A stretch of DNA of 64,000 bases, from assembly GCF_965638725.1 (NCBI RefSeq), contig NC_134958.1, forward strand, positions 17,611,464 through 17,675,463. Reading direction: 5' to 3'. Below the pieces are notes generated by a model. The model searched no databases, was not told the DNA's origin, and was given only the letters and a program-made list of their open reading frames with translations. How positions within the stretch are numbered: position 1 is the stretch's first letter; every line of letters starts with the position of its first letter. The translations under genes were made by a program, and so were the position numbers. Below, piece by piece: positions 25,431 to 35,957 of the stretch. This stretch comes from Aptenodytes patagonicus (taxonomy: Eukaryota; Chordata; Aves; Sphenisciformes; Spheniscidae).

Positions 25431-28400
25431 ACACAACCACACACACACTTTTTTCTTACTTTTGAGGAGGGAGAACATAACTCCTGGAGTCACTGCATCT
25501 GACATACTTGTAGATTCTAAGGAACTCTTTTGCCTTTGACAGGTATGATCCCTTTCTTTTTCTTCCTGGAAAGAAAATGGGAGATATATGAAGCTTACAC
25601 ATGACAGACTGAAATGGCAAGAAAGTCCGTTTCAGTAGCTTTCTTAAGGATCTGCATTAATGCTCTTAGTTAACATAAATTATTATTAATATTATCATTA
25701 TAATTGACTAACTGTACAAATTAACAGAACAAAGTATTACTAACAACTACTGCAGAAAAAGAACCCCCTTTAGTAAACAGGAAGATTTAGATTAAATTAG
25801 AGTAGAGATGGAGATCAGTCATCTAAAGTCATGTTTTAATGTCAGTGTTGCATTGTATCAGTCTGGAATGTTGCCACTTTACCAACTGAACTGTGTAATA
25901 AAAAGTTCTCAAATCATATTAAATACCACAGAAGCATACAATATGACATGTGTATCAGGCCTTTTTTTATCAATTATTGGAGTAAAAGTCAGCAAGGGGA
26001 ACAGGTATATCCTAGGAATAAACAAAATATTAATTCTTCAGCATACACAGTAGTACAGTATTGAGAACTACATGGAATGGACAATGTAATGTTATGAAAA
26101 GTCTCTGTTATATGCAGAGTAAAGCTAAAACTAAGACTATTCTAAAATGCAAATGAAAGATGCTATTTAATACGCCATAAAAACAGCAACAAGTTTATTT
26201 AATACTTGCTTTAGTTCTAATATAATTTTGACAACCTAAAAATGAATGCAATCAAAGGCTTAAAATGTGTCATTAAGGCCTAAACTCCCCTCAAAAGTTG
26301 CTGATGTGGCCATTACAGTGCTAATAAAGATGCCAGTTATTCTGGTAAGGTTATTTTTTTCTTTTTGCCAGACAGTGTAGCTTATACAGGTTTGCTGAAC
26401 AAAATCAGCTACATCAGCAAAAAAGAGTATTTTTGCTTGTTCACCAGCACAGCTATGCCAGTTAGACGTGTGGTTTCTTTTTCCTCACATTATTGCAGAA
26501 AAACTACATTATCTGAACTAATTTAACATAGCCAAGACTTTTAAAAGTGCATTTCTGTAACGACTCCAAAGAGTCTTTTGAATCAGACCTAAATTTCTCC
26601 TCCTCCCGTGAGCTCAGTCAAGACTGAGTGATGCAGGTGAGAGTTTGAAAAGGATGGTGCCTAGTGATGGGCTAATGATAAAGGAAAGCGAGATAAGGTT
26701 CCGCAATCCCTGTTCTAGTGGCAGGCTTACTGAAATCAAATCTAAAATCAGCAGAAGTAGATAACGCTGTAAAACCTTGCTTTGAACCACCTGGAATCTC
26801 ATACATATTCTAACAATATTAAGACTGAAAAAATGAGAGGTACAGCTTAGGATAAAAATAGCTTTACACCACAATTACACTCCCTTATTCTTAGCTGTTG
26901 ATGGGAGCTCCCAATGTACAACTGCCTCAGTGGCACCGTGTAAGTTGCAGCCAGTCGGTCTCCCACTGCTGACAACAGCCTACTCTCCACCTAAAAACAC
27001 CAAGGCATGGGCCAAGATTAGATCACACACACTGGCATTAAACTCCACCTTCTCAGGGTCCATCCATCTATCTTCTAGATACATCACTGTCCTAGTATAA
27101 ACACACTATCATGAGTGGAGTTTATGCCAACCACACATCCATTCAAGTGCAGCAGTCATACATAATATTGTAACTTGCAACTGTCTGAAAGAGCAGTCTG
27201 TTCTCCTGAGCCAAGAAGTGCACTGGAAGGTCATTGTGGGGACACGCTTCCGAAGAGGCAGGGGCATCGGGGACTGTAAGCAATAGGTAGATTATACAGT
27301 TTGTTCTGAGGTAAAGTCTGCAGTTAAGTTACCTAAGCAAATAAAATTAAGAAATTAGTATGGTTCTCCTTGGTTTTGTACTGAAGAAAACTATGAAACA
27401 ACTATATTAACCGAATTAACCTAGCAGGAATTAAATTGTTTTTAAAATGCACACTATGTTCAAAAAAATTTAAGCAGCTTTCAGCTTTCTGTAGTGAAGG
27501 AGAGTATATCTTGTCAGACAGAATTAGTTTGCATTGAGAACAGTAAATAACATCAGACTGCCTCTCTTGCAGGGATATCTACTGTATAAATTTTGGACTT
27601 AGCTCAGCTAATGGGTCCACACAGGCCTCAGAGCTAACAGTGGGATGTCCAGATGCTTACCCTAATCTGGAAACTGCTGATTGACTCCTGTTAAAAATAG
27701 GCTGTTCATCTGAAAAACAAGACAGACATGATCTTTTTATTCTTTCAGCTATATAAAACATAGGTGCTTAAAGTAAGATGTTCTGAAAGGCCATATATAA
27801 TGGAGCAACACTAAGAAGGAACAGGTATGAGAGAAACAGAAATAATGCCAATTAAAATTAGAGGATAAAATTTCTTCATTAATATCCGGTTTTTGCCTCT
27901 GTAATGCACATCAAGAAGTATGGAAGATGATATATAAAATGTACAAAACAAGTTAATTTGTTAGTTCCAGATTGATAGAGCATAAACATTGAAAACTATA
28001 GAGCTAAATCTGGAATAACTGTAATTATTTTGCAAATTTAAATAGATTTAGGAATTCCTATTGAATTAAGACTAGAAATCACATCACAGACTTTTAAAGA
28101 AGTTGAATAAAGATTTGAATATACAGCCAGGCTCCATCGTAAGTCTTTATGCAAGGCATTGTTGGCGCATTTCTTAACTCTTTTGCATATAGATACTTAA
28201 AACAAATTTATATCCCAAACCTGCTACTGTATAAATGAAAAGCAATGTTTTGGGACTCTCTAATACAGAGTCCTTTTACAAGGTAAAGAACTCTGAAAGC
28301 TTACCTCCTGCTTCCAGGTTTATCAGCTTTCAAATAAACTCTGCTTCCCTTGTATCCTTAGACTGTCTTATCTACGAAATTTCTACCACTACAACCAGAT

Positions 28401-29295
28401 TAAGACCAGATTTTTCTTTGAAGAATTTCTATGTAAGACTAACGTATTTTTCTAACTGACAGGTGTAACATTCAAATTGAAATGTGACATTCAAACTAAT
28501 ACAGTCTCATCATTCTTTTAGTCAGCATTTCCTACCACTTCAAGGTGTAAATTATTTTCTTAATAGGATTGCACAAGTGTAAATGAGTATTTCAATTACA
28601 ATATAGCTAGCATTCTACTAATGATGGTGAGAATAAAATCCAGCCCACACTTACTCTCTTATAACTTGTGTGGGCAACAAGCATTTTTTCAGTCAGCTAA
28701 TGATGACTAGATACACAGAAGGAGAAAGCAATGTGTTGGTTTTACAGTTTTTGTTTTTAAGGCAAAGTAAGATCTCTGCAGGTTTTCAAACTGATTTGAT
28801 GTTCTGTCTAGAGAAGATATAGACTTTCCAGTTAGTATACTACTAGCATTAAGTACAAAAATTAATTCCTCCTCCTTAACCTTCCTAATTTCAAGTTAAC
28901 CATCCCTCATTGCTTTTAATGCTTGATCTCACCAAAGACAAAGAACCCATTAACAGTATCTTGAGAGCTGCAGATGTGCAGGCTTATACTGGGCATCGAG
29001 TTGGCATTTGAATTTTTAAATCATTTGTGACACAGAATTTCAGGACATTTGTACACGTCAGATTTCCTGGCTGAAAATGCAAAGCCATTCATCTCATTAA
29101 CTACAGTAATACAACTATTATGTTTCTAATTAAAATCTGTTGTGCTTATAAATAATATATTTATCTTCTCTGCTCCCTGCATAATGAACAGGCCTAGGTA
29201 GAATGTAGCCTACTACAGTCTTGAGGTATATATTACACATAAAAAAAGAAGAAAAATAATCACTGAAATGCTCATCTCTGAGCCATAAACGAAAA

Positions 29296-29731
29296 TGATC
29301 AGGGGGATGGAACACCTCTCCTGTGAAGAAAGGCTGAGAGAGTTGGGGTTGTTCAGCCTAGAGAAGAGAAGGCTTTCGGGGAGACCTTATTGCAGCCTAG
29401 CAGTACTTAAAGGGGGCTTATGAAAAAACATGACGGCAGACTTTTTAGCAAGGCCTGCTGTGATAGGACAAGGGGGAATGGCTTTAAACTAAATCTGTGT
29501 AGATTTAGACTAGATATAAGGGAGAAATTTTTGACGCTGAGGGTGGTGAAACACTGGCCCAGGTTGCCCAGAGAGGTGGTGGATGCCCCATTCCTGGAAA
29601 CATTCCAGGTCAGGTTGGACGGGGCTCTGAGCAACCTGCTCTAGTTGAAGATGTCCCTGCCCACGGCAGGGGGGTTGGACTAGATGACCTTTAGAGGTCC
29701 CTTCCAACCCAAACGATTCTATGAGTCTATA
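29296..29731 (+). mobile_element. CR1 LINE 3' fragment, forward orientation
   Basis: This is the 3' end of ORF2 plus the untranslated region of a CR1. It starts at GATCAGGGGGATGGAACACC, runs through TGTGAAGAAAGGCTGAGAGA and GCCCAGAGAGGTGGTGGATG, then CCTGACCACGGCAGG-type sequence and AGATGACCTTTAGAGGTCCC, and ends in GATTCTATGAGTCTAT. It is about 436 bases long and truncated at its 5' end. Near-identical segments in the reverse copy at 6422-6618 confirm the family. Reading frames on both strands here (for example 29407-29634 and 29420-29644) are element sequence. Confidence 0.95.
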
Positions 29732-30300
29732 AAGCAACAATGCTGTTCACAGTTTTTTTCCTAGCTGATAGTGCCACCTTAGGACCTCAACTCTGGGTAA
29801 GGATTACAATTAATACTATTTACATTACAGCATCTTAATGAAAAGTTGTCACTTCAGCATGGATTTTTTCATATCTGCATTCTGCAAAATATCTACATAC
29901 TTAAACAGGGTATCTCTAGCCAAAGTATTTTCCACTACTATTGATCAACATGTCAGCTAAGCGCTACCCTTCCCTTTAGGTAAGTTTGCGCTGAGGAGGG
30001 TCTCTGATCGTATTGTACAGTGGTTTAGAATTAATCCCAAGAGCACTTGTCAAACGCCACGGTCTTCTGCCACTCTTAGTGCAGAGCTTCAGGAAGAAGA
30101 CACAAAACTGATTAAAGTTGTAATGATAATTGTGTCACACCTAAGGCCACTACACAGTTATGCGTTCAGCTATTTTTGCTAAAGTATTCAGAAGGTGGGC
30201 ACCTCTCCGAAAACATTTAATACTTTTAGTTTGACTTAATCACCATCTGATTTTCAAACACACTTTAGTTGCTTTCCTCACATGAAGGAAAAAAAAAGGG
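29732..30300. other. Left shoulder of the CpG island
   Basis: Unique-looking AT-rich sequence leading to a short A9-10/G9-10 junction (30290-30306) where base composition switches sharply to GC-rich. No exon recognised. Confidence 0.4.
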
Positions 30301-30510
30301 GGGGGGAAGTTGTCTTCTCTTCCCTGTGGCCTCACTAGGCTTTTTAGAGGCGACTCCCAGCGCCCGTGCTCGAGGTGGTGCTGGCGGGGAGTGCCGCGGC
30401 GGGAGCTGCTCTCCAGCCGCCTCGCACACCGCCTTTCCTGGGGGAGGCTTGGCGGGAAGCGCTGCTTCTGCTGCAGCGCTGTCCCGCCAGCTGGCTCGCC
30501 CGCCTCCGCA

Positions 30511-30607
30511 CCTCATCTCATCTTCATCCTCAACTCACCTTTACTTTACCTCACCTCACCCTCACCCTCCTGCTGACCCTCCTGCTCACCTTCGCCCTCA
30601 CCGCCTC
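30511..30607 (+). repeat. Pyrimidine-rich degenerate CTCACC tract
   Basis: The plus strand is almost entirely C and T with repeated CTCAC, CCTCA and CCCTC words (for example CCTCACCTCACCCTCACCCT). It lies about 400 bases before a purine-rich tract on the same strand, so the island has opposite strand skews at its two sides. Confidence 0.75.
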
Positions 30608-31233
30608 CACAGGGCCGCCCCGGCAGGTGGTGAGGAGTTTGCCTCCGCAGCTCGGTTACCGCTAACCCACAACCGACATTGTTAGCCGGGAGGAGAGGGG
30701 GGGGAGATGATTAAAATAACATGGGGCTATTTTAGGCGCTAATGGGATTAGAGGCGAGCCCAGCGAGGCGGCAGGGAGAGGGCACCGCCGCGCGACTAGC
30801 CGGGCTGCGGCATGGCGCCCCTCTGATGGCGGGAGGGCAGAGCAGCAGCTGCGCCACATGGGCGGGATACCCCAGGTAATTGGGGAGGGGAGCGGGACGG
30901 GAGCGCCCCGATAGACGGGATGGGGCAGAGATGACGGGGAAGGTCCGCTTGCCCGGGGGGGGGCGGCCCGGCCTGTGGGGCGAGGGTGCAGAGGGAGAGG
31001 CCGAGGCCCCACCGAGGGCCTAGCGAGGGGAGGAAGCGGTCGCCAGGAGACAGCTCAGGTGAGGAGGAGGCAAAACTGGGGGCGAGCGGCCTGATCAGGG
31101 GCAGGTGCGGGGAGTGCGGCAGGGCGCGGAGGAGGGGGAGCCCAGCAGCAAGGTGGAGGCGCGGCGGGGGAGAGGGAAGGCGCGGCAGCAAGTCGGGGGG
31201 AAGAGCGTGAGGTGTGGGGGGCTGAGAGAAAGG

Positions 31234-31490
31234 GAGTGCGACAGCGGTAGGAGGAGGAGAGGAGCGTGGGCCCGGGGGAGGGCAGAGCGCGGCGGGAGGC
31301 GGAGGAGAGCGTCAGCTGGAGCAGGGATAGCGGGAGCGCGGCGGGAGGTGGAGGAGGAGAGCGTCAGCTGGGGGCAGAGATAGAGGGAGTGCGGCAGGAG
31401 GAGGAGGAGAGCGTGAGCCGGGGGGGCAGAGAGAGAGGGAGCGCGGCAGGAGGAGGAGGAGGAGGGGAAGAAGCGCGACGCAGGGACGGC
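31234..31490 (+). repeat. ~51-bp purine-rich minisatellite in the presumed 5' leader
   Basis: Unit starts with the shared core GAG(C/T)GCG(G/A)C(G/A)G(G)AGG recur at 31234, 31285, 31334, 31387 and 31439, giving spacings of 51, 49, 53 and 52 bases. Later parts of the units also match: GGAGAGCGTCAGCTGG in units 2 and 3, GGAGAGCGTGAGCCGG in unit 4, then GGGCAGAGA. More diverged units appear upstream (cores near 31112, 31156 and 31174). The array is nearly all A and G on the plus strand. It ends about 100 bases before the ATG at 31594, so it is probably in the 5' untranslated leader or core promoter. A frame at 31266-31514 crosses it and could act as an upstream ORF if transcribed. Confidence 0.85.
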
Positions 31491-31593
31491 AGATGCCTGG
31501 AAATAAAAATTTGATGATTGCATGCAGCGGCTGGAGAGACTCTGTCGGTGGCGGCGGCGGGGACGAGGCAGGGACAGGGGGGGCGACGGCAAA

Positions 31594-31688
31594 ATGAAGT
31601 ATCAGAAATACCTGACTGTCTTGCAGATGGCCATAGGGGTGACCGCCTCCAACAGGGGCAGTCTGATGCCCTTAAAGAGGAAGCTGTG
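31594..31688 (+). CDS. Unidentified second gene, coding exon 1
   Basis: ATG with A at -3 (GGCAAAATGA), inside the CpG island, followed by 31 codons plus two bases and a consensus donor (CTGTG|GTGAGT). The product begins MKYQKYLTVLQMAIGVTASN and reaches PLKRKLW. The left-over TG joins the first G of exon 2 to give Trp, so the phase fits. A second in-frame ATG at 31627 directly follows TGACTGTCTTGCAG, which looks like a splice acceptor. The true 5' end could therefore be a leader spliced to 31627, with translation from Met12. I see no signal peptide cleavage site or known domain and do not recognise the protein. Confidence 0.55.
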
Positions 31689-31780
31689 GTGAGTAGGCAC
31701 AAACGGGGTCGGCGGCACTGCGGGCCGGACCGGGCGGGGGGCGCTGCGCCTGGCCGAGCGCGGGCCGCGGCGGGCCGGAC

Positions 31781-31789
31781 GGGCGGGGC
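31781..31789 (+). promoter_or_regulatory. GC box (Sp1-type)
   Basis: GGGCGGGGC, the core Sp/KLF-family site, about 100 bases inside intron 1 in the CpG island. A second copy is at 31846-31854. Binding is inferred from the consensus only. Confidence 0.45.
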
Positions 31790-34700
31790 GGCGAGGGGTT
31801 CCCCTCAGACATGACGGCCGCCTGAGCGACGCCGTGCCGAGACCCGGGCGGGGCGCCGGGCGAGAGCGGGCCTGCGGCTCCCGGCGGGCATCTCCGGGGC
31901 AGAAAGTTCCCGGCGAATTCACCGCCAGTCGTGTGGAAAACGCCGGGAGGCGGCGGCGGTGCGGTGCTGCCGGAGGAGCTGTCCGCACCGCACCGCGCCT
32001 CGCCCGCCCGCCGGAGGACACCCGGCTCGGCGCTTTCCGCGGCTGGAAGCATGGTTCCCGCTCATAATGACTCACGGGTGCTATTGCACGCTTTCAGGGA
32101 GACCCACTGTCGGACGCTTGTCAGACCACGGCAATGGCAGCTTCAGCTGAGGGGCGCGGGAATAGCTCAAGCAGGGTCTGCCGCTTGCGTGACAGCCGAA
32201 GTGTTGCCTCCGACTGTAGCGCATTCTCCTCCCCGCCCCGGGCTGTGCAGAAAGCAGGGGTCTGAATTTCCCAGCCCCTGCTTCTGCTGACAGGTGTATT
32301 TAAAAAAATGGGAAAAGGGAGATACAAGTCTAACAGGCTAGCGAGTGACAGAGGTAGTACTGTTCATATGTGATAATTTTTATTTCAAGCCTGCTTTTCC
32401 CCTGACTTATTTCCACTGTTTTTGCGCTTGCTGATTGTGTGCTGAACTGATTTTTCTGGATGAATCAACAATATGTTATGAAAAATGTATTAAAGTATAA
32501 TGGTGTAATGTGGGTGAGTAGGGCACCAACAAGCATATGGCACTCCAATACCCAGTCACTCACGGACTTGTAAGAGCCTACTGTTAGCTTGATTGAAGCA
32601 GTGGGATGTGTGTCATCATCAGGACAAATTATAAGGAGAAAATCTGTGAACTTGTGAAGTCAGATTTTCCTGGGAGGACAATATCAAGAACAAATTTGTA
32701 CACTGAGAATTTCTTACCTATAAAAGACCAAGAGTGATATTTAGGTGGTAATGGTCATATGGTTTTCTTTCCCTGTACTTACATGTTCCTAGTGAAGGAA
32801 AGTGTCACAGAAGGCATGATAGGTCATTTTATTTAAAAATAGGTAGTTCACAAATAGAAATATTTTCATGTCAGCAGTTTTAACAAAAATGGGCCTTACA
32901 TGAATTGTAGAATGTGGGGTCTTTTACTTTTTTTCTTTTTTTCTCCACATTGTCAGCTAGCGTAGTCAGTGTCAAGGAAATACATCACTTGAAGAAACGT
33001 AATGTGGAACTAGTAAGCTTTCTGTCATTAATTCCAAATCTTGCTATTCCTTGCAGATAAGAACACAATTTGGCAAATATATTCATCCTAACTGTAATAT
33101 ACAAAATCAAATGTAGTCTTAGACAAAAATACGTTGTCATACAGATAAGTTTTATTACATTTAATCAAAGGTTTTTATAATGTATTCGGTGGTTTGATTT
33201 TGATTATGTAAGTTACATACAGTGTACTGTACTCATTTGATTCTCCCCAAATGCCACTCCTGTCTGTGTGCAGCAGTGTATGTATTCGTGTGTTACTTCT
33301 TTTAAGAAGTTTAATTACGGGTAATACAATGATAACAATTGTTCTAGTTCATGTTTCCTTTGTCTCCTTGGAAATGTTTTCTTTGCTGGCATGTTGCAGT
33401 GAAGCTATCTATATTTGCATACTTTAAAAGTAAGTCTGAAAGGACTCGATTCAACTCCTACTTTATGCCTTCAGTTGGAGTTAGATCAGCTCTATATTGC
33501 CTAGTTCCATGGTGAGATTCTGTGCTTTTTGAGGTATACCAAAACAATATAGTGGATCCCCACTAATACATACCATAAGCATTGCATTTCATAACATTTG
33601 TAACTTGACATCATGTTGCTGCAATGCAATGCTGTGTGAAGATCTAGTTGACTAAGATTGTTAAGGAAGAATAATTTTTTTTTTTTTTAATTTTAGAGAG
33701 ATGTATGAGTTACTTGAGCATTTGAAAGCATGCCTCTGGGATATTCTTATTAACAGGCGACATGCTATTATGTAGTCACATTTTCTTTGAGAACTTTAAT
33801 AGCATTAGGCATTATCTGTATGGATAGAACATATGCTCATGGATGAAATACTATTTTTGGATGCGTTTAGAGAAATGCTTAAGGATACTTTGTCATGTTA
33901 ATTTTTTCTTATCGGTGCATAGTCTGTATCAAATAATGCATTAAGAAAATTTGAATATTAGAAGAGTGTGTTGCTGTACTAAAATCAATGCAATATTAAT
34001 GTATATTTCCAACACGTAAAACAAGAGTGTATTCCAGTACTGTATCACTAGAAATCTCAAAAATACCTAAAGAAAATGTATAAATCAAGTCAGTCTATAA
34101 TCAGAGGATGCTTTTTAATCTATTTATTTACTTATTTTTAAAAACTTAAAAAAACTTCTGTTTAACCGATCAGATTAATAAATTCTTTGATGTGTTAATA
34201 CATACTGTAAGTGGAAGCTAAGACATAATTTAATAAAAAAGGGTTAAAATACTCATCTTTTTGTTGGTAGAGATAATCCACCTGAATCCTCCTGAAAGAA
34301 AATGAAAAAGGTAACAGCAATGTTTTATTTCTTTATAGAGCATCTGTCACTCCAATTTTCTATCGCTTCCCCCCCAAAATGTAAGTCCTGTGATGCATGA
34401 AAGCAGAGCTACAAATGAAAACAAGAAAGATGGACACCGATGTCTCATGATGGGTTAAGAATACTTTGGTATAAACTAGCTGGGAATAAAACAGACAATT
34501 GAACAAACAGAAGGAAGCTGTGCCACAGGCTTGTAGTGGGAAGTGGTGGGGCTGGAAACTTACTTGTGTTGAATGTGGAGCTTGATCATTTTATGATGAG
34601 GTTTACTTGGGGCAGCAGAGTTTTGGAGTCAGTGATGGAAGAAGTTGCTGGAGTCCTGAACTGCTGATTCAGACCGTTTCCCATGTTTGTGCGGCGTTGT

Positions 34701-35937
34701 AATCTAGTATGTAGGAACCTAAATGAGATGAGTAGGATGTTTTTAATCATCTTGCTGCAGGGACAGTATTTGGATACAAAACCCACCACCATAATGCTGC
34801 TAGTACAGGTAGAGTGCAGCAGGGACTAACATTTGCTAAGGTACTCAAGGAAAAAAACCCTATTGACCTGGGAGCACCTTAAAACAGTAAATTGACATAA
34901 ATACTTACTGAAATCCCAATATGTGCAACCTGAATGCTTCTACAATAGGGAAATGCTAAGTCACATAACTAAGGCAAACTACACAAGTAGACCATAGTTT
35001 CTTGTCACACTGAATATTATGTTTCTCTGCTGCAAGGAGAAGGAGCAGGCAAAAAAAAAAAAAAAGGAACAGGATATTCTAGCAACTCTAATAATTCTTC
35101 TCACAAATATTCCCTTCTGTTTTTCACAGCATTTGCCTCTACTTTGAAAGGCTTCCTCTGCTTTGGCTTACTCCCCCCTATGCTCCCCTTGGTGCAAGGG
35201 AGTGCAGAGTCATGAAATAAGACAAAAAGCTCAGTGATAAGTTTTCATTGTGAAGAATATTATGGAAATGGCTAAGGCTATTCCATATTTACATTTCCTG
35301 CATCTTTTAAGAATGATTGGTAGTTGTCTGAGGCAATCTAGGTTACAGAAAAGAATGCAGATGCAATGCATTACAGAATTTTAATTTTGACAGGATCCAT
35401 TTCCCCTGTTTGGTGCTATTGCTAAAAGAATGTGTGATACAAAAGTCTAGATCTTAAATGATGGCTGCTTCTTGTAAGATATTGCACAGGCATGTTTATT
35501 TTCAAGCATAGGAGTAAACTTACTTGAAATCGGTGAGGAGTAACCAGCATGTCTGGAATTAAGCACCAATCTAAAAGCTTTGTTGACTCAGAGTCTTTGT
35601 ATTCAGGCTGGGGCTTGGATGTAGAAGTCTAGGCTTATAATGAAGGATGCCTGTTTTATCATTAGGACCATCCCTAGGGAGAAAAGTGCCATTGTTTGTT
35701 TATGTTCTAAGTAGAGTCATATTTAGAATAATCAAATAATGGAAAATGTCACTTCAGTATAGGAGAAAGAAAGCATCAAAGATTGAAACTCTTGGGTATC
35801 TCTACAGAACTATGTGGAAAAATACAGATCACCAGAATGGATGTTTTCCATTTTTGATTACTGGTTCCTGTTAGTATTTGTTTGAAATGGGGATAACAAT
35901 TTCAGTTTAGCCCATTATAAGGATTTAGTCATGTTGC

Positions 35938-35957
35938 AAATTAATTAATTAATTAAT
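35938..35957. repeat. (AATT)n short tandem repeat
   Basis: Five AATT units in a row; simple sequence in intron 1 of the second gene. Confidence 0.85.

Larger units (their letters stand above)
7691..29295. other. Gene-poor interval between the two genes
   Basis: About 21.6 kb of AT-rich sequence with no exon chain I can support on either strand. It contains scattered simple repeats (CCAG at 10375, poly(A) at 12862, C-rich at 22351, poly(T) at 24569), an imperfect 66-bp tandem duplication near 25309-25430, and an acceptor-plus-open-frame block at 14439-14611 that is probably chance. Other frames of 60-105 codons overlap one another, lack domains, or start at non-ATG codons. Distal enhancers could lie here, but sequence alone does not show them. 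Confidence 0.45.
30320..32060 (+). promoter_or_regulatory. CpG island, promoter region of the second gene
   Basis: About 1.7 kb of GC-rich, CpG-dense DNA in an otherwise AT-rich window, ending abruptly near 32.06 kb. It covers the first coding exon (31594-31688) and its donor, which fits a TATA-less CpG-island promoter with transcription to the right. GC boxes (GGGCGGGGC) occur at about 31781-31789 and 31846-31854, inside the start of intron 1. The many long open frames on both strands (for example 30796-31191, 31095-31592 and 31602-32075) arise because GC-rich DNA has few stop codons; none shows a domain. The precise start site cannot be read. A leftward transcript from the 30.3-30.6 kb edge is possible but unsupported. 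Confidence 0.85.

Noticed and set aside
30265..32327. Many long open frames on both strands in the CpG island
   Set aside because: GC-rich, repeat-containing DNA has few stop codons; the frames are low-complexity Arg/Gly/Pro/Ser-rich and overlap each other. Only the exon at 31594-31688 has splice and phase support.
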